Shown here: positions 22,979-33,890 of the stretch, one piece after another
Layout of the letters: each line of letters begins with the position of its first letter
Position numbering within the stretch: position 1 is the first letter of the stretch
Assembly: GCA_009823505.1 (NCBI GenBank)
Contig: VZQC01000353.1
Coordinates: 64,701 to 128,700 of the forward strand
Source of the DNA: Rhizomys pruinosus
Taxonomy: Eukaryota > Chordata > Mammalia > Rodentia > Spalacidae
Direction of reading: 5' to 3'
DNA length: 64,000 bases
Notes under the pieces: model-generated
What the model was told of the DNA's origin: nothing
What the model saw: only the letters and a program-made list of their open reading frames with translations
The model's database searches: none
Made by a program: the position numbers and the translations under genes

Positions 22979-23219
22979 TTTTTTTTTTAATTTATTTTCG
23001 GTATGTGTATCAATGTACTGTCTGCATGCAGGTTTGTGCACCCGTGTCGTGCAATGCCGCGGAGGTCAGAGGAGGGTCTCGGATTCCCCCGGAACTGGAG
23101 TTCTCCTGGAATTGGAGTTTCAGACGGCTCTCGGCCGCCATGTGGGTGCTGGGGATCGAACCCGGGTCCTCTGCAAGAGCGGTCGGCGCTCTTAACCGCT
23201 AGGCCATCTCTCCAGCCCC
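22979..23219 (-). mobile_element. B2 SINE, antisense, young-looking
   Basis: The poly(A) tail appears as T13 at about 22976-22988. The body is close to consensus and includes the duplicated segment GGAGTTCTCCTGGAATTGGA. The head CTCTCCAGCCCC lies at the right. A 21-bp target duplication lies at 22958-22978 and 23220-23240. High CpG retention suggests a recent insertion. Confidence 0.97.
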
Positions 23220-23303
23220 GAAATCTTAGATATAACTTTTAACAAAAGTTAAATTTATGTATAAATTATTTATAAATAAAGCTTATGTATAACTTTATTT
23301 CTC

Positions 23304-23697
23304 TGTGGGGGGTCCCTAGACCATGTCAGGTATCTGGCTTCTTCTACTCAGCCAAAGTAATAATTTTCCATTGGGCCCCCTCTCAAGGTCAGTTGGTCAG
23401 CCATAGGGAAGTCAGTTTAACTTTAACCATGAAATGTTCCGTAAACAGGATGTCCCTTGAACACTAGTGTTGACTAATCCCAATGATTTGCATCAGCATG
23501 TTTGTTCCTTTATGCAACATTGTGGCTTAACAGTTGCAAACACTTCCTCTCACGCCTACCCTTTATATTCTGTGTATGAACCTGCAGTAAACGAGACTTG
23601 ATCAGAACCTGTATTGTCTCAATTCCTTGTGTCTCTTGTCCCTTCTCCTCACTCCTTCTCTTCCAGACCCCTATTGACTGACCCATTGGATGGGTCA
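23304..23697 (+). mobile_element. Solo LTR, ERVK (IAP-like)
   Basis: This is a 394-bp unit starting TGTGGGGGGTCCCTAG and ending GGATGGGTCA. It is flanked by the perfect 6-bp duplication TTTCTC (23298-23303 and 23698-23703), which is the size made by ERVK/betaretrovirus-like integrases. A TATA-like TTATAT is at 23563 and a weak poly(A) signal AGTAAA at 23586. A pyrimidine-rich U5 follows (CTTGTGTCTCTTGTCCCTTC). There is no internal proviral sequence on either side, so it is a recombined solo LTR. Confidence 0.88.
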
Positions 23698-23703
23698 TTT
23701 CTC

Positions 23704-25075
23704 TAGGGTCATATATTGATCAAATAATTTAAAAAGACAACGTATGTCTAGTGAAGGTTTATCTAATTAATGTTTAATATTTATTCACACTTTATTTACA
23801 GTATGATATTAAAATTAAAATAACTATATTAAGTAAAATTGGTCAAATACTATTAACACAAAAGATTAGCAACACACTCAAATTACTTGGAAATACAAGT
23901 TGTTATTAATATTTTTTACTCTTAATTCATACTAGATCTCTAGTTACAGCATTGGGATTAGAGTATGCAAGTGTTCCCTGTGTGTTTCTGTGTTGTATAA
24001 TGTTACCTGTAACATTTCCTTTTGTCTACAAAATAGCTTGCCACTAAAAGACTGGGTTTCACATCTTTAATCAGCAATGGATCACTAAAACGGTTCCTAT
24101 ATGGGTATGTAGTACAACTGTCTTTTAAATAATAAATTAAAATGTAAAAATCTTATCCATTCTCCTAATACAAAAAGAAAAAAAATTAATATGACTTCCT
24201 CCAGGATACAGTCAAGTAAAAAACTCTCTATTCAGCATCTCTCTGGGGTATGAGTCAATTATTATAACACGAACTCCTTACTGGACATGCTTAACTTCTT
24301 CCTTTGACTAACAGACATGAAATCTCTTGGAGGGATATCTTTTATTCCCTCCAAAAACATCAATTAAAAAGTGTCAAAGCCAGGTACAATGCTAAAACCT
24401 CAGAAAGGGCTTTAAAACAATTCAGATAAGCTATACTAATAACAAGATCTGTTCAAAATTGGATAAAAACTACCCAAATTAAACAAAATAACTTTCTTTA
24501 CTGACAAATCTGCATTCAGCTGGTATCAGTAATGAAAAAATAAACCAGGTGTTCATAATCACAGCCAAAAGTCAGGCCCAATAAATCCATCAAGGATACA
24601 AAAGTATAGAAGGGCCATGGGTAAAAACCTCCAAATACCAAATGAGCCTCTAAACCAATGCTTTTCATACTTTGGTGCATTATTTTAACTTGAGATTTGA
24701 TATTAAAGAACTAAAATATTTTATTCTTAAAAGAAGCTTAATATGCCTTCATCCATTTATCTTCTAAATGTATTTATGATAGAAGGTGTTATTTCTTGGA
24801 AAAAGACTGTAATTTAAAGGATAATGGTATTTCTAACCGTCTGTGCCTGTGCTCACAACACAACCTGTTATAACAATTAATGCTCGTTTAACTGTGTTTT
24901 TACTATTTATATTTCATCTGTAGAATTACAAAAGACACCCCTGGATAAGTTGCCAAACTGTTGGAAGGAAAGCTGGAATGGACCTGAAAGTCCACTTCAA
25001 GAAAAGAATGGACTGTTCTACTTTTCATGTACTCTTCCCCTTTCCTTTCCAAAACCTAAGGGCTACTTGCTAAAG
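23704..25075 (+). repeat. Old diverged copy of repeat A (partial), with unassigned middle
   Basis: Parts match the long L1 tail. 23940-24130 resembles 10010-10140 and 31600-31810 (TGTTGTATAATGTTACCTGTAACATT, in part). 24860-25075 resembles 11080-11300 (CCTGGATAAGTTGCCAAACTG, in part, and CCTTTCCAAAACCTAAGG). The 24160-24850 part is too diverged to place. Confidence 0.5.
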
Positions 25076-25489
25076 AGGAAATGTGTCAGAAACCAAGGAA
25101 ATAGTTGTGAAATCACAGCTATCACAAACTTGACTTTATTCCATCAACATAGTTATATGTACAGACCTTTCCAGGGAAACTTCAGACTTTGGGGTACAAC
25201 TGAAATCACCATCTGTGTTAAATTGGACACAAATGATACCTGTATGTTTTGGGGAAGGGGAAATGTTGCCTTTATGTCTATGAGTCTGGATTTATGGTGA
25301 TGCCCCCCATTATCTGTCTCTTGGTTCCCCAACCCTCTGACTACCTGGATGCCTCCTTTTACTGGGACTGATATTCACCCTAGCAGTGCTCTAGTTTGAG
25401 AAAAAAAATAATAATTTCACAGAGCTTACAACCCAAAATGTCCCGGTTCAGTTCTCACCACCCCGTTTTAATAAAAACAAAGGGGGAGC
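25076..25489 (+). mobile_element. ERV internal 3' remnant with polypurine tract
   Basis: The sequence just before the LTR ends AACAAAGGGGGAGC (25477-25489), a typical polypurine tract that primes plus-strand synthesis next to a 3' LTR. The open segment 24950-25300 overlaps it. I cannot assign that to a known envelope protein with confidence, and part of it lies in repeat A-like sequence. No gag or pol is seen. Confidence 0.5.
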
Positions 25490-25919
25490 TGTGGGACTGA
25501 TATTCTATTTGGTTAAAGCATTAAGGTGGCCTGGATTTTTATCATGATTATCTGAAAGGTCGGGGATCTTACCCAACCCCCTGCTCACCAAACTGATAAG
25601 CCAGCCCTGCAGCCTTGGTTTGAGGAACCAGACAAAAAGCCATCACATTTCTACCTTATTTTAGAGCACATCTTTGTTTCACGAAATACCTGGAGCCTCT
25701 GCTGGTTTGTGCCTTTTGCAACAAGCACATTGTGAATTTCCTGTGCATCTTTCCACCCCCATTCTTGCCCCAGAAGCCTGCCAAATGTTGGCATATAAGA
25801 ACCCAAACTCTGCAAATAAATGAGTTGTTCCCTCTCTTGGAATTATTCCCAGTCAATCCTTGATCCATCTCCGACTCATCCCAAATTCCTGTCCTCCTCC
25901 TCCCTGCCTCCAAGTGACA
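25490..25919 (+). mobile_element. ERV 3' LTR
   Basis: About 430 bp, starting TGTGGGACTGATATTC right after the polypurine tract and ending CTCCAAGTGACA. TATA-like ATATAAGAAC lies near 25794 and AATAAA at 25815-25820, followed by a pyrimidine-rich U5. No matching 5' LTR is in the window. It is a different family from the 23304 LTR. The end is inferred from a terminal CA. Confidence 0.7.
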
Positions 25920-25974
25920 GGCCGAGTGAAAACTGAGAAACTAGTGGCCCATGCCTGGAGAACTCAGAGGAAGT

Positions 25975-26870
25975 GACAGATATACACATATTTCAATTTG
26001 AAAATCAAATCCAGAGAGGTCAAGACACTAATAAATGGAGGTCCAGGAAAGATAAAGACTTCCTGGGAGGGTAAGTACCATGCAGTGATATGAAAGAGTT
26101 AAGGGGAATAATAGAGTAGGAAGGGATAAAGGGTTAGGGAAAATAGAGTAGAGAAGGGAATATGGGGAGGGATAATTAAAACAATGAATTTAGCAAAGGC
26201 CAAATAGCAACCAACCACTATAGAAGCTTCTTAAAGTGCATACATATACATTATAGAAAGAGATTTTTAAAAGTCACCTTATAATAGGGGATATTGACCC
26301 TAATAGAAAATGTGGGCTTGCGAAGTAAAATCACAATTAGTTTGAACTCTCTCATTTGAAGCTCTAGACCAAGGAAAACATAAACCTCAAACAATACTTG
26401 TCATTGGCCCCTGCCCTTGGTTACCCCCAACAACTTGAAGGTAAGATCCTATGCTGAAGACACTACATACATGTACTCTAGAACAAAGAAGAACCCAAGC
26501 TGGTGCTGACTTCAAAGCCTCATCTCTACTGATGCTCAAAAGTCTACAGAAGCTATTGAAGAAAAAAAATTAGCACAATCTTACCCAGCTGTGAGTCCTA
26601 GAAGCTACAACAACAACTGGATATTGGTGCAATAGTGTCATGATTGTTGAGCACTGACCAACTAATATCTAACTGGATTTATGGTCTGCTTCATAGGATG
26701 GAACCCATAAGTGGCAATGATGTCAGGCCTTGAAGCCTGAGACTAGATTGCCCACAGGTCATGGAAGAAAGCCTACTGCAACTATTCTGCTAAGTAGATA
26801 GAGTGTCATATTAATTTCTCATGACTTATTTTTATACTCATAGATTAATTATTTTCTCAACTTTCCACAG
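25975..26870 (+). repeat. Rodent interspersed repeat 'R' (class uncertain), partial
   Basis: The sequence resembles a moderately repeated rodent element (GGGGAGGGATAATTAAAAC near 26165, AACTTGAAGGTAAGATCC near 26430, and GAAGACACTACATAC). A second copy of the AACTTGAAGGTAAG block is at about 39078. It is non-coding as seen here. Confidence 0.45.
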
Positions 26871-27102
26871 AGGATTTTATGCAGCAGATGGTGAATAAGA
26901 CAGAAAATCACAACTGGCCAACATACATAAAATAGGAAAATGCTGAGGGCAGATGCCTGACAGGACACGTATATTTGCATGTCTGCTGGGAAGTGGAGAT
27001 TCAATTTAATTAATGGTATGTTTACTAATTGGCTGTCCATGCACCAGTGGATGAATCTGAACCGAAGGTCATTTGGGCACTCAAACTTGACTCTATAGGC
27101 CT

Positions 27103-27160
<58 letters not shown>

Positions 27161-27880
27161 ACAGAAGTATTTAGTGGATAGAAAGTAAGAATGAAGATAT
27201 GAGAGATATGAAATTTACAATAATTAAACTAAAGTTATTTACTTTAAAAAACTTATTTGGATCCACTTCCATAATAAAATTATCCTGTGGTAAACACATG
27301 CAGATTTTTTTACCTTGTCATCATATCCTAAACAATATATCATAATTTTTATTCAGCTATTGAATGAAATAGGGCATTACAAGTATTTAGAGATGATATA
27401 AGTAAGTGGCAGTATGCCCATGGGAATCATTCCTTTACTTGTAAAGACTTAGAGCATTCTAGGACCAAAGAACAGCTACACTATATATAAAATTGAACAA
27501 GGACTACAGATTATATCATTGTCAGTTCCAGGCTTGAAATTAAAAACATACTTTTTAGGAAGGCTTTAAAAGCACTCAAAACAAAGGCCATTTTCCTATA
27601 AAATTGGGTGCACACAAGAAATGGACAATAAATCCCTATTGCTGAAGATATGGTGGGAAATGAGCATGAAAAAAAATATGAATCAATAGCTGACCTCCAT
27701 GGTGTCAGAAAGCATGGTGCAAACTGTTGGAAAGTGATAGTTTCTGAAGCTTTTCTACAGATTTCTCATGCTACATTTTTGCATGCAAAAGAAGATATAG
27801 TGCAATAGTGGTAGCCTCGTAAATGTACACACAGAAAGAAAAAAATCCCAATTCAATCTATGGCTGCTCCCCGGCTGACA
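26871..27880. other. Unassigned AT-rich DNA with a GT array
   Basis: No exon or confident repeat is seen apart from the GT microsatellite listed separately. Confidence 0.5.
27105..27152. repeat. (GT)n microsatellite
   Basis: About 22 nearly uninterrupted GT units, capable of Z-DNA and length polymorphism. Confidence 0.98.
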
Positions 27881-28340
27881 CTGAAGATTTGGTACCCCAC
27901 AATGTCAGGAGACTTTATTGACCACAACTTAAAGATATTGACATTCCTTTGTCAAAGAGTTAAAAATGCCCCATGGAAGATATCATCCAAGCATATGTGT
28001 CTGTGCCCATAGAGTAACCTGCTATAATTTTTAATATTTGTTACTATGTGTACTTTATTACTAGAATTAAAAGGAAACTGCTAAATGCCCACCACTCCAT
28101 TGTAAACAGCAATTGGACCATGCCAAGAGTTTGATGCATTACCTCAGAGAAAAAAATGAATCTTCTATTTCTCACTCTGTAAAACCTTCCCCTCCAAAGC
28201 CCGGGTACTCTTTTGGGATAGGTGGGTGCATCATATTGCAAGGGCCAAGGAGGGAGGGGGAATTATGAGATTACAGCAAGAAACAATTGGATTATTTTTC
28301 TTGATCAAAACATTTGTATAAACAAACCACTTCAACTGGA
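27881..28340 (+). repeat. Very old repeat A fragment
   Basis: Weak colinear similarity to 11080-11420: ACCTGCTATAATTTTTAATA near 28017, GAATTAAAAGGAAACTGC near 28064, and GAATTATGAGATTACAGCAA near 28259. The homology is suggestive only. Confidence 0.35.
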
Positions 28341-28959
28341 CTTGGGGAGACCGTGGATTGCACAAAAACTGGCCTCAGATGTTAACTAATTGGTTATATA
28401 TGGACATTTCTTATGTTTATTTCTATGCTTACTAGAAGAGAAAGTATTTTTAAGGAAAAAAAGAAAATCATATTTTCAGTATAACCACTAGAATCATGGA
28501 TAATTAATTACAAAAGACCATGTCCCGTTGCTTTACACATTTTTTATTTCTAAATCAAATTAAGTACTCATGACTAACAAACTTTTTTTTCAAGTTGGTG
28601 AATGAGTATTTACTGTGTCAATAATTGGAGTATGTATGAGGAGTTACTAACAGGGCCGAGGATGAACCCAAAGGAGGTACAACACCAAATAGATCACCAT
28701 AAATAACACAGGTGGCCACTGAACAAAGTGGCACACCTGGAGCCTTCAGGACAGCTTACTGGCAACCTCAAAGACCAAGAATTCTCTTCTGGATGTCAGC
28801 TGGCCAGAATCTTCTGCCCCAGGAGCTCTTTACCCTTCTTGTATGGCTGAGGAGGGGCTGGAGAATTTTTCAAGGCTCTGTTCCCCCAGAAAAGTTAACT
28901 TTTGTTTGCCTACATCCTCTAGGGAATGTTTCTTTTTTATGAGAATGTTTCATTTTGTT
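28341..28959. other. Unassigned stretch
   Basis: The 28680-28930 part is less AT-rich, with open frames 28712-28942 and 28843-29106 that have no recognised domain. It may be an old retrocopy or UTR-like repeat; nothing decisive is visible. Confidence 0.4.
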
Positions 28960-29103
28960 ATTTTATTATTTATTTACATATTTATTGATGTTTTGTGCAT
29001 TTCATGCATTGTTTCTCATTTTAATCTAGACTCATCACCCCTTCCATGTCCCACACCCCACCCAAGTTCATGCACCTTGCCATTCCTGCCCTGTATCCTT
29101 TTC
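28960..29103 (-). mobile_element. L1 3' UTR end, antisense, part 1
   Basis: It matches the terminal 3' UTR at 36220-36360 (TTTGTGCATTTCATGCAT, then CACCCAAGTTCATGCA). It is interrupted by a repeat A fragment and resumes at 29546. Confidence 0.85.
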
Positions 29104-29545
29104 TGATTAAGGATTATTCTCTACTTAGAACCAAGTATAATGCTAAAGTCTCCTTAAGCTATGCACTTAAGCAAAATATATTAATACAGGAGCTCTGACA
29201 TCAACAATGGATTATTTTACCAAGGAGATGTTGGCCAGGGGTTTCCAAGCCCCCACAAAAGGTAAAGGCTCCTTGCCTCCAAACTGGGATATCTGCAGGA
29301 AGAGAGGTGATAAGGCCCTGCTGTTGAAGACCTGATGTAAACATGGGAAAGATGTATGGAGACCGCACTTGCAAGTATACAGATGGTCTCTGGAATGCCA
29401 GAGAGTGTTACCAAAGGCCACTAAACCAATAAAGCAAATGTAGGTCTCCTTGAGTCAAGCAAGACTCCTCCATCAGCACCAGCTACACCTCACCTGTCTG
29501 GAAATACTGTGCAGCAGTGGCAGCCATATGTCTGTATATCCCGAT
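29104..29545 (+). repeat. Internal fragment of repeat A inserted in L1 3' UTR
   Basis: About 440 bases match 10490-10930 (CAAAATATATTAATACAGGA, AACTGGGATATCTGCA, GTGCAGCAGTGGCAGCCATA). Both ends fall inside an antisense L1 3' UTR. An imperfect ~11-base direct repeat (TCCTTTTCTGA at the left, TTCTTTTCAGA at the right) may be a target duplication. No poly(A) is seen at either end. Confidence 0.8.
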
Positions 29546-30600
29546 TCTTTTCAGAGTTTTTCAAAGCAGAGGATTATTGTTCTTGGGGGAACTTTACTGT
29601 TTCAGTCCACTTCCTCTGCTGTTGTAGTTCCCGCCAATCTGTATATATATATGTGTGTGTGTCTTATATTAAATTTATATCATCTGTACACAAACTGTAA
29701 TTTGCATATTATATTACAGGATTCACTTTTTTTTATTTTGAAATTCATAGTATTCTAAAATATGCCTACATATCCTTCCATCCATATACCAAGATTACGA
29801 AGTCTAAAAATAAATAGCAGATTAATTCTAGAGCCTGTTAAAGGATTTACATTATAAGAACAGAGTTGCTTTCAATGAAGGGGGCATATAACAATGATGT
29901 TACTCAGTTTGCTTTACAACTCAGTGCCAGTTGGTAGCATCCACAAATGAGGGATACTATTTGTCATTTGCTTTTCTGGGACTGTGTTACTTCACTTAGC
30001 ATATCTTCTAGTTCCATCCATTTACTTGCAAATTTCATGACACCATCTTTCTTTACTGCTGCATAGAACTCCATTGTCTAGATGAACCATATTTTCTCTA
30101 TCCACTCATTGGCTGAAGACCATTTGGGTTGGTTCCAGCTCTTCACTATTGTGAAGAGAGCTTCAATGAACATGGCTGTGCATGTATGTCTGCAGTAAGG
30201 TGAGTCTTGTGGGTATATACCCAGGAGTGGTATGACTGGGTCAGGTGGCAAGCTCATTTTGAGTATTTTCAGGGTTCTCCATACTGCTTTCTGTAGTGAT
30301 TATATGATTTTACATTCCCACCAGCAGTGGATGAGTGTTCCCCTTTCCCCACAACCTCTCCAGTGTTTGTTAGCATTTGTTTTCTTGATCCTAGCCAGTC
30401 TTATTAGAGTGAGATGATATCTATCTTAAGGTGGCTTTAATTTGCATTTCCTTAATTATTAGCGATGTTGGACATTTTTTAAGATGTTTCCCAGCCATCA
30501 TTATTTCCTCATTTGTGAAGTCTATGTTCAGCTCTTTACTCCTTTTCTGTGAGTCATTTGATTTCTTCTTTGTTTTGTGAGAATGTTTCAAGTAAAAGGA
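29546..30600 (-). mobile_element. L1 3' UTR and ORF2 C-terminus, antisense, part 2
   Basis: 3' UTR sequence (TTTTTCAAAGCAGAGGATTA) precedes ORF2 C-terminal sequence on the minus strand. Antisense phrases include TGGGTATATACCCAGGAGTG, CCAGCAGTGGATGAGTGTTC and TTTAATTTGCATTTCCTTAA. It carries a short AT/GT run near 29641-29661 and ends where a B2 head begins. Confidence 0.9.
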
Positions 30601-30607
30601 GATGGTC

Positions 30608-30925
30608 AAGGCTGGAGAGATGATTCAGTGGTTAAGAGTAGTGTCTGCTTGTGGGAAAATTTAGTTACGATGGGTAGCCGACTAACCTCTGTGTTGAGGG
30701 GTCAGTTTTCCACAGTGTCTGCAAAGTGGATACTGTGTTCCCCTTCCCTTAGCAGGACCGCACTGTACCTGCTCATGACAAAGGAAGCTTCCTAGAAGCT
30801 CCCACAGAAAAACAAAAAAAAAATCAAGATGGTAATGGAATTGTTCCTTAACTACAGAATAACCAACTGCTATGGTAACAATTCCTCTTGGGGCATATAT
30901 AGCCAGTCTTACTTAGCTAATCGGC
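30608..30925 (+). mobile_element. B2 head fragment followed by unassigned repeat
   Basis: AAGGCTGGAGAGATGATTCAGTGGTTAAGAG (in part) is a B2 5' end covering about 45 bases, after which the B2 body is lost. The following AAATTTAGTTACGATGGGTAGC at 30657 recurs with changes near 34119 (AATTTAGTTAAGATGGGTAGC, in part), so a second, unnamed repeat is present. Confidence 0.5.
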
Positions 30926-31095
30926 AGCTGGGTGTGGTGGCACATGCCTTTAATCCTAGCACTTGGGAGGCAGAGGTAGGCGGATCTTTGTTAGTTCAAG
31001 GCCAGCCTTTTCTACAGAGTGAGTTCCAGGACAGCTGGTGCTACAGGGAGACTCTGTCTCAAAAAGACAAAACAAAACAAAACAAAACAAAACAA
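30926..31095 (+). mobile_element. B1 SINE
   Basis: GCTGGGTGTGGTGGCACATG is followed by TTTAATCCTAGCACTTGGGA, the full B1 body and an (AAAAC)n tail. Little divergence. Confidence 0.95.
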
Positions 31096-31129
31096 GAAAA
31101 CACTGTAAAAGAAAATTTTATTAAGAGCT

Positions 31130-33275
31130 AGATATTGAAAAATCTTTCAAGCAGGTTTTCATGCCAGGCCTGGAGAAGGCATCTTCAAGAGCTTGGAGGA
31201 AGATAGTTATTAAAATCCACTCTGTAAGATTTGCAGTTTAAAATGGTATGTTTAAAAATAACATATATTTATATAGAGAGAGATTTTAGTAGAGATTTAT
31301 ACAGAAATACAAAATAAACAATATAAGTTAATATACTTGATTTCTCTGAAGTCATAGTCTAGTCATATAGTTTTAAAGAACAAAGTGTATATTTGGTTAA
31401 AATTTATTTGGCAGGTATTCAACTTTGCCCAAGCTTTGTCTACATATCATAGGATATTTTAAGACTTAGTAAAAATGTTTATATTAGTTAAATTTGGTTG
31501 AAGGCTTTGGTAGAAATGGTAATACATTTGAACCAATTGGGAATATGAAATGTTAATTGTTTTATTTAGAATTTGTATTGAATTTCCAACAATAACTATG
31601 GGTTTAAGGTACACAAATGGTCTCCATATATTTGTGTTTTATACCGTATCACCTTGTAACATTTTCCTTTACCTGTAGGATAATTTAAATAAAGGAATTA
31701 AGTTTAAGTTTACTTCCCAAATAAGTAGCATACAGTCAATGATAAACTGTTTGGGTGAATTCAATGAAAACTTATACCTTGGTTTCTGTTTATCGGTATG
31801 TGTAATACAACTTAGGCATCTATAGGTCAAAATATAAAAATTAAAAAAAAAAAAAGAGGGAGGTGGCAGACTACTCCCTCTGGGACACAAATGGAAAACA
31901 CTGTATTCCAAACCTTTTGATATATTTTCAATTTTGAGATCTTGAAGCTAACAATGGGAGGAGATTTGTATAAAAACGCCAACCTAAATGCCTGAAAATG
32001 TATGACTTTTGGCTGTGCAGGATGGGCCGGGAAATGCCAGCAGAGAGGCTGGCCTGTCCGAACATTAAAAGGAAGAGGAAACTAAGACTGCATGAGTTGC
32101 AGACATGGAACAACTCTCTGAATTCTATTTGGGATAACTTCATAATGTGTCCTAATGAAGTTTACCTTCCAGATGCTGAGATATCTTCCTACCTCTCCCC
32201 CTTTATAGGAAAAAGAAAAACATGATGGTAATGAAGCCATTCCCGAACTGCAAATTAGAGCCAACTGTTATAGCGGTAATTTCTTTTTTTTTTTTTGTTT
32301 TTTTCCTTTGATGTCTGTGACCAAATTTATCCCCTGAGCCCAGGCAAGGAAGGGATACAGGGCCCATGAGTCACAGTTTTCTATTGCAGCCTTTTGCGCG
32401 CCAGTGCCTGCCACTCAGAAAAGTGGTAATTTCTTATAAAAACAGGTGCTATAACTACTTTTATATATGTGTACGAGTAGTGCGCATAGGACTGTGAAAG
32501 GATAATTCTTAATCTAGAGGCCAAATATTAGAAATTCTTTATAAGCCGTGTAATTAAGGCAAACTATATTAATACAGCGAAACTCTGAATCTCAATAGCA
32601 ATGACTTAATGTCTGCCGGAAGTAGATGTTGGCAGGGTCCAACCCCCAAAAATAAAGGCATTTGCGTTAACTATAACGTGGTCTCGATACATGCAAGAAG
32701 ATGCGTGGTTCAGCCCTGCTGCTGAAGACTGGTGTAAGTGATGAAGGAAAAGATGTATCTGAGACCACCACTCAAGTAGTACAGTATTGGTTCTGGAATG
32801 CAGAGAGTTGTAACCAAAGGCCACTAATGAAGCATATGAGAGCGTGCCAAAAAACAGTATGGTCTCGCGCTGTATCAAGTGCAAAACTCCTTTTGTCAGT
32901 ATTCATAGCTGCAACATATCAACTGCTACTGGCAGCACATGTGAACGTCACATCCAGTGTGTTGCAACCATATCTTTGATATTCTCTAAGTGATTAGCTC
33001 TGATTCCTTGGAGAGAATATTCATGGCTTTGATGTCCCAATAAGCTTTACGTTCTCTTCTAGGTTTGCTGATAGGAATGTTATAAGCCAACAAAAGAACT
33101 TGTCAACCTTTCACAGAAAAGCCACAGTTCATGGAATAGCATTACCATCCAAAATATCGTTTGTTCTTATGGCCCAAGCTTAGCTTGGCCATAATATTAG
33201 TTACTGTTTAAATGCCTTGCATAACCTAATTGCTTGGCTTTGTTTAGTAGTATTAAAAAAAGGCTTACGCCGCAG
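31130..33275 (+). repeat. Repeat A (long L1 tail), second large copy
   Basis: From about 31390 it follows 9830-11180: AAGCTTTGTCTACATAT, CTTGTAACATTTTCCT, ACATTAAAAGGAAGAGGAAA, AGAGCCAACTGTTATAG, then ACTGCTCTTGC replaced downstream by a B2. The 31130-31390 part has no match in the L1-linked copy. A snoRNA retrocopy interrupts it at 32286-32424. From about 32.4 kb on, small indels are frequent. No L1 ORF2 precedes it, so it is 5' truncated or independent. Confidence 0.75.
32286..32424 (-). pseudogene. H/ACA snoRNA-like retrocopy, 5' truncated, polyadenylated
   Basis: On the minus strand the unit contains a hinge-like AGAAAA (H box ANANNA, plus-strand 32377-32382), then a hairpin closed by CTGTGAC/GTCACAG (plus-strand 32370-32376 and 32315-32321). 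ACA follows exactly three bases before the RNA end (plus-strand 32312-32314, end at 32309). These are the defining marks of the 3' half of an H/ACA snoRNA, which guides pseudouridylation in the nucleolus or Cajal body. An A-rich tail follows (T run at 32286-32304). An 11-bp target duplication GGTAATTTCTT flanks it at 32275-32285 and 32425-32435. The 5' hairpin is cut short. I cannot name the parent SNORA gene. It is almost certainly a dead L1-mobilised copy. Confidence 0.75.
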
Positions 33276-33276
33276 G

Positions 33277-33525
33277 GGCTGGAGAGATTGGCCTACTGGT
33301 TAAGAGCACGTGACTGCTCTTGCAGAGGACTGGTTCGAATCCCCAGCACTCACATGGTGCTGAGAACCAAGTCTGTAACTCAATTCAGTAGAACTCCAGT
33401 TCAGAGGAAATCCTACACCCTCTTCTGACCTCCGCGGCATTGCATGACACGGGTGCACAAAACCTATATGCAGACAGTACATTCATACACATAAATAAGT
33501 AAATAAAAAATAAAAAAAAATAAAA
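33277..33525 (+). mobile_element. B2 SINE with many single-base deletions
   Basis: The head GGGGCTGGAGAGATTGGCC, body and tail are clear, but single bases are missing in runs that are constant in other copies (AACTCAATTCAGTAGAACTC instead of the usual AACTCCAATTCCAGGAGAAC). It is inserted in repeat A, which resumes at about 33526. The deletions look like sequencing error. Confidence 0.92.
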
Positions 33526-33890
33526 ATGTACCCCTGGATAACTGTCAACCCATGAAGGGAAAATATCTGACAGACTAGAGTCCAAAATGACATCTCCAGG
33601 AAATAGTAGACTGTTTTGCTTCTCACCCACTTGTGCCCCTTTCCCAAAGCCTAGGAACAACCTGCGGAAGAGGAGGTAGGATAGAATGTAAGGGTGGGAG
33701 ATTTGGGGTGAATCATGAGACTACGCAATATAGCTGGACTTTCATTTGATGAAACATGCTTGTTGCCATACCAAGCTTCCCAATGGGACTATCGGGAACC
33801 TTTTGGGTTTGTTCAAAATTTGGACATAGATACTGCAATAATTGGTTTTACATGAAATTACTTACATTCATTGTTATGCTTGACAATGCG
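33526..33890 (+). repeat. Repeat A, 3' end of second copy
   Basis: It resumes with CCCCTGGATAACTGTCAACC and follows 11180-11470: AAATGACATCTCCAGG, CAACCTGCGGAAGAGGAG, and TTGGTTTTACATGAAATTAC near 33841. It lacks the A-rich end seen at 11.48 kb. Confidence 0.8.

Noticed and set aside
22979..23219. 60-79 residue frames repeated at several sites (MYCLHAG.., MCINVLSACR..) as a small gene family
   Set aside because: All are antisense translations of B2 SINEs.
24950..25300. Intact endogenous retroviral envelope gene
   Set aside because: The frame is short, overlaps sequence resembling repeat A, and shows no clear envelope motif order. Only the polypurine tract and LTR next to it are convincing.
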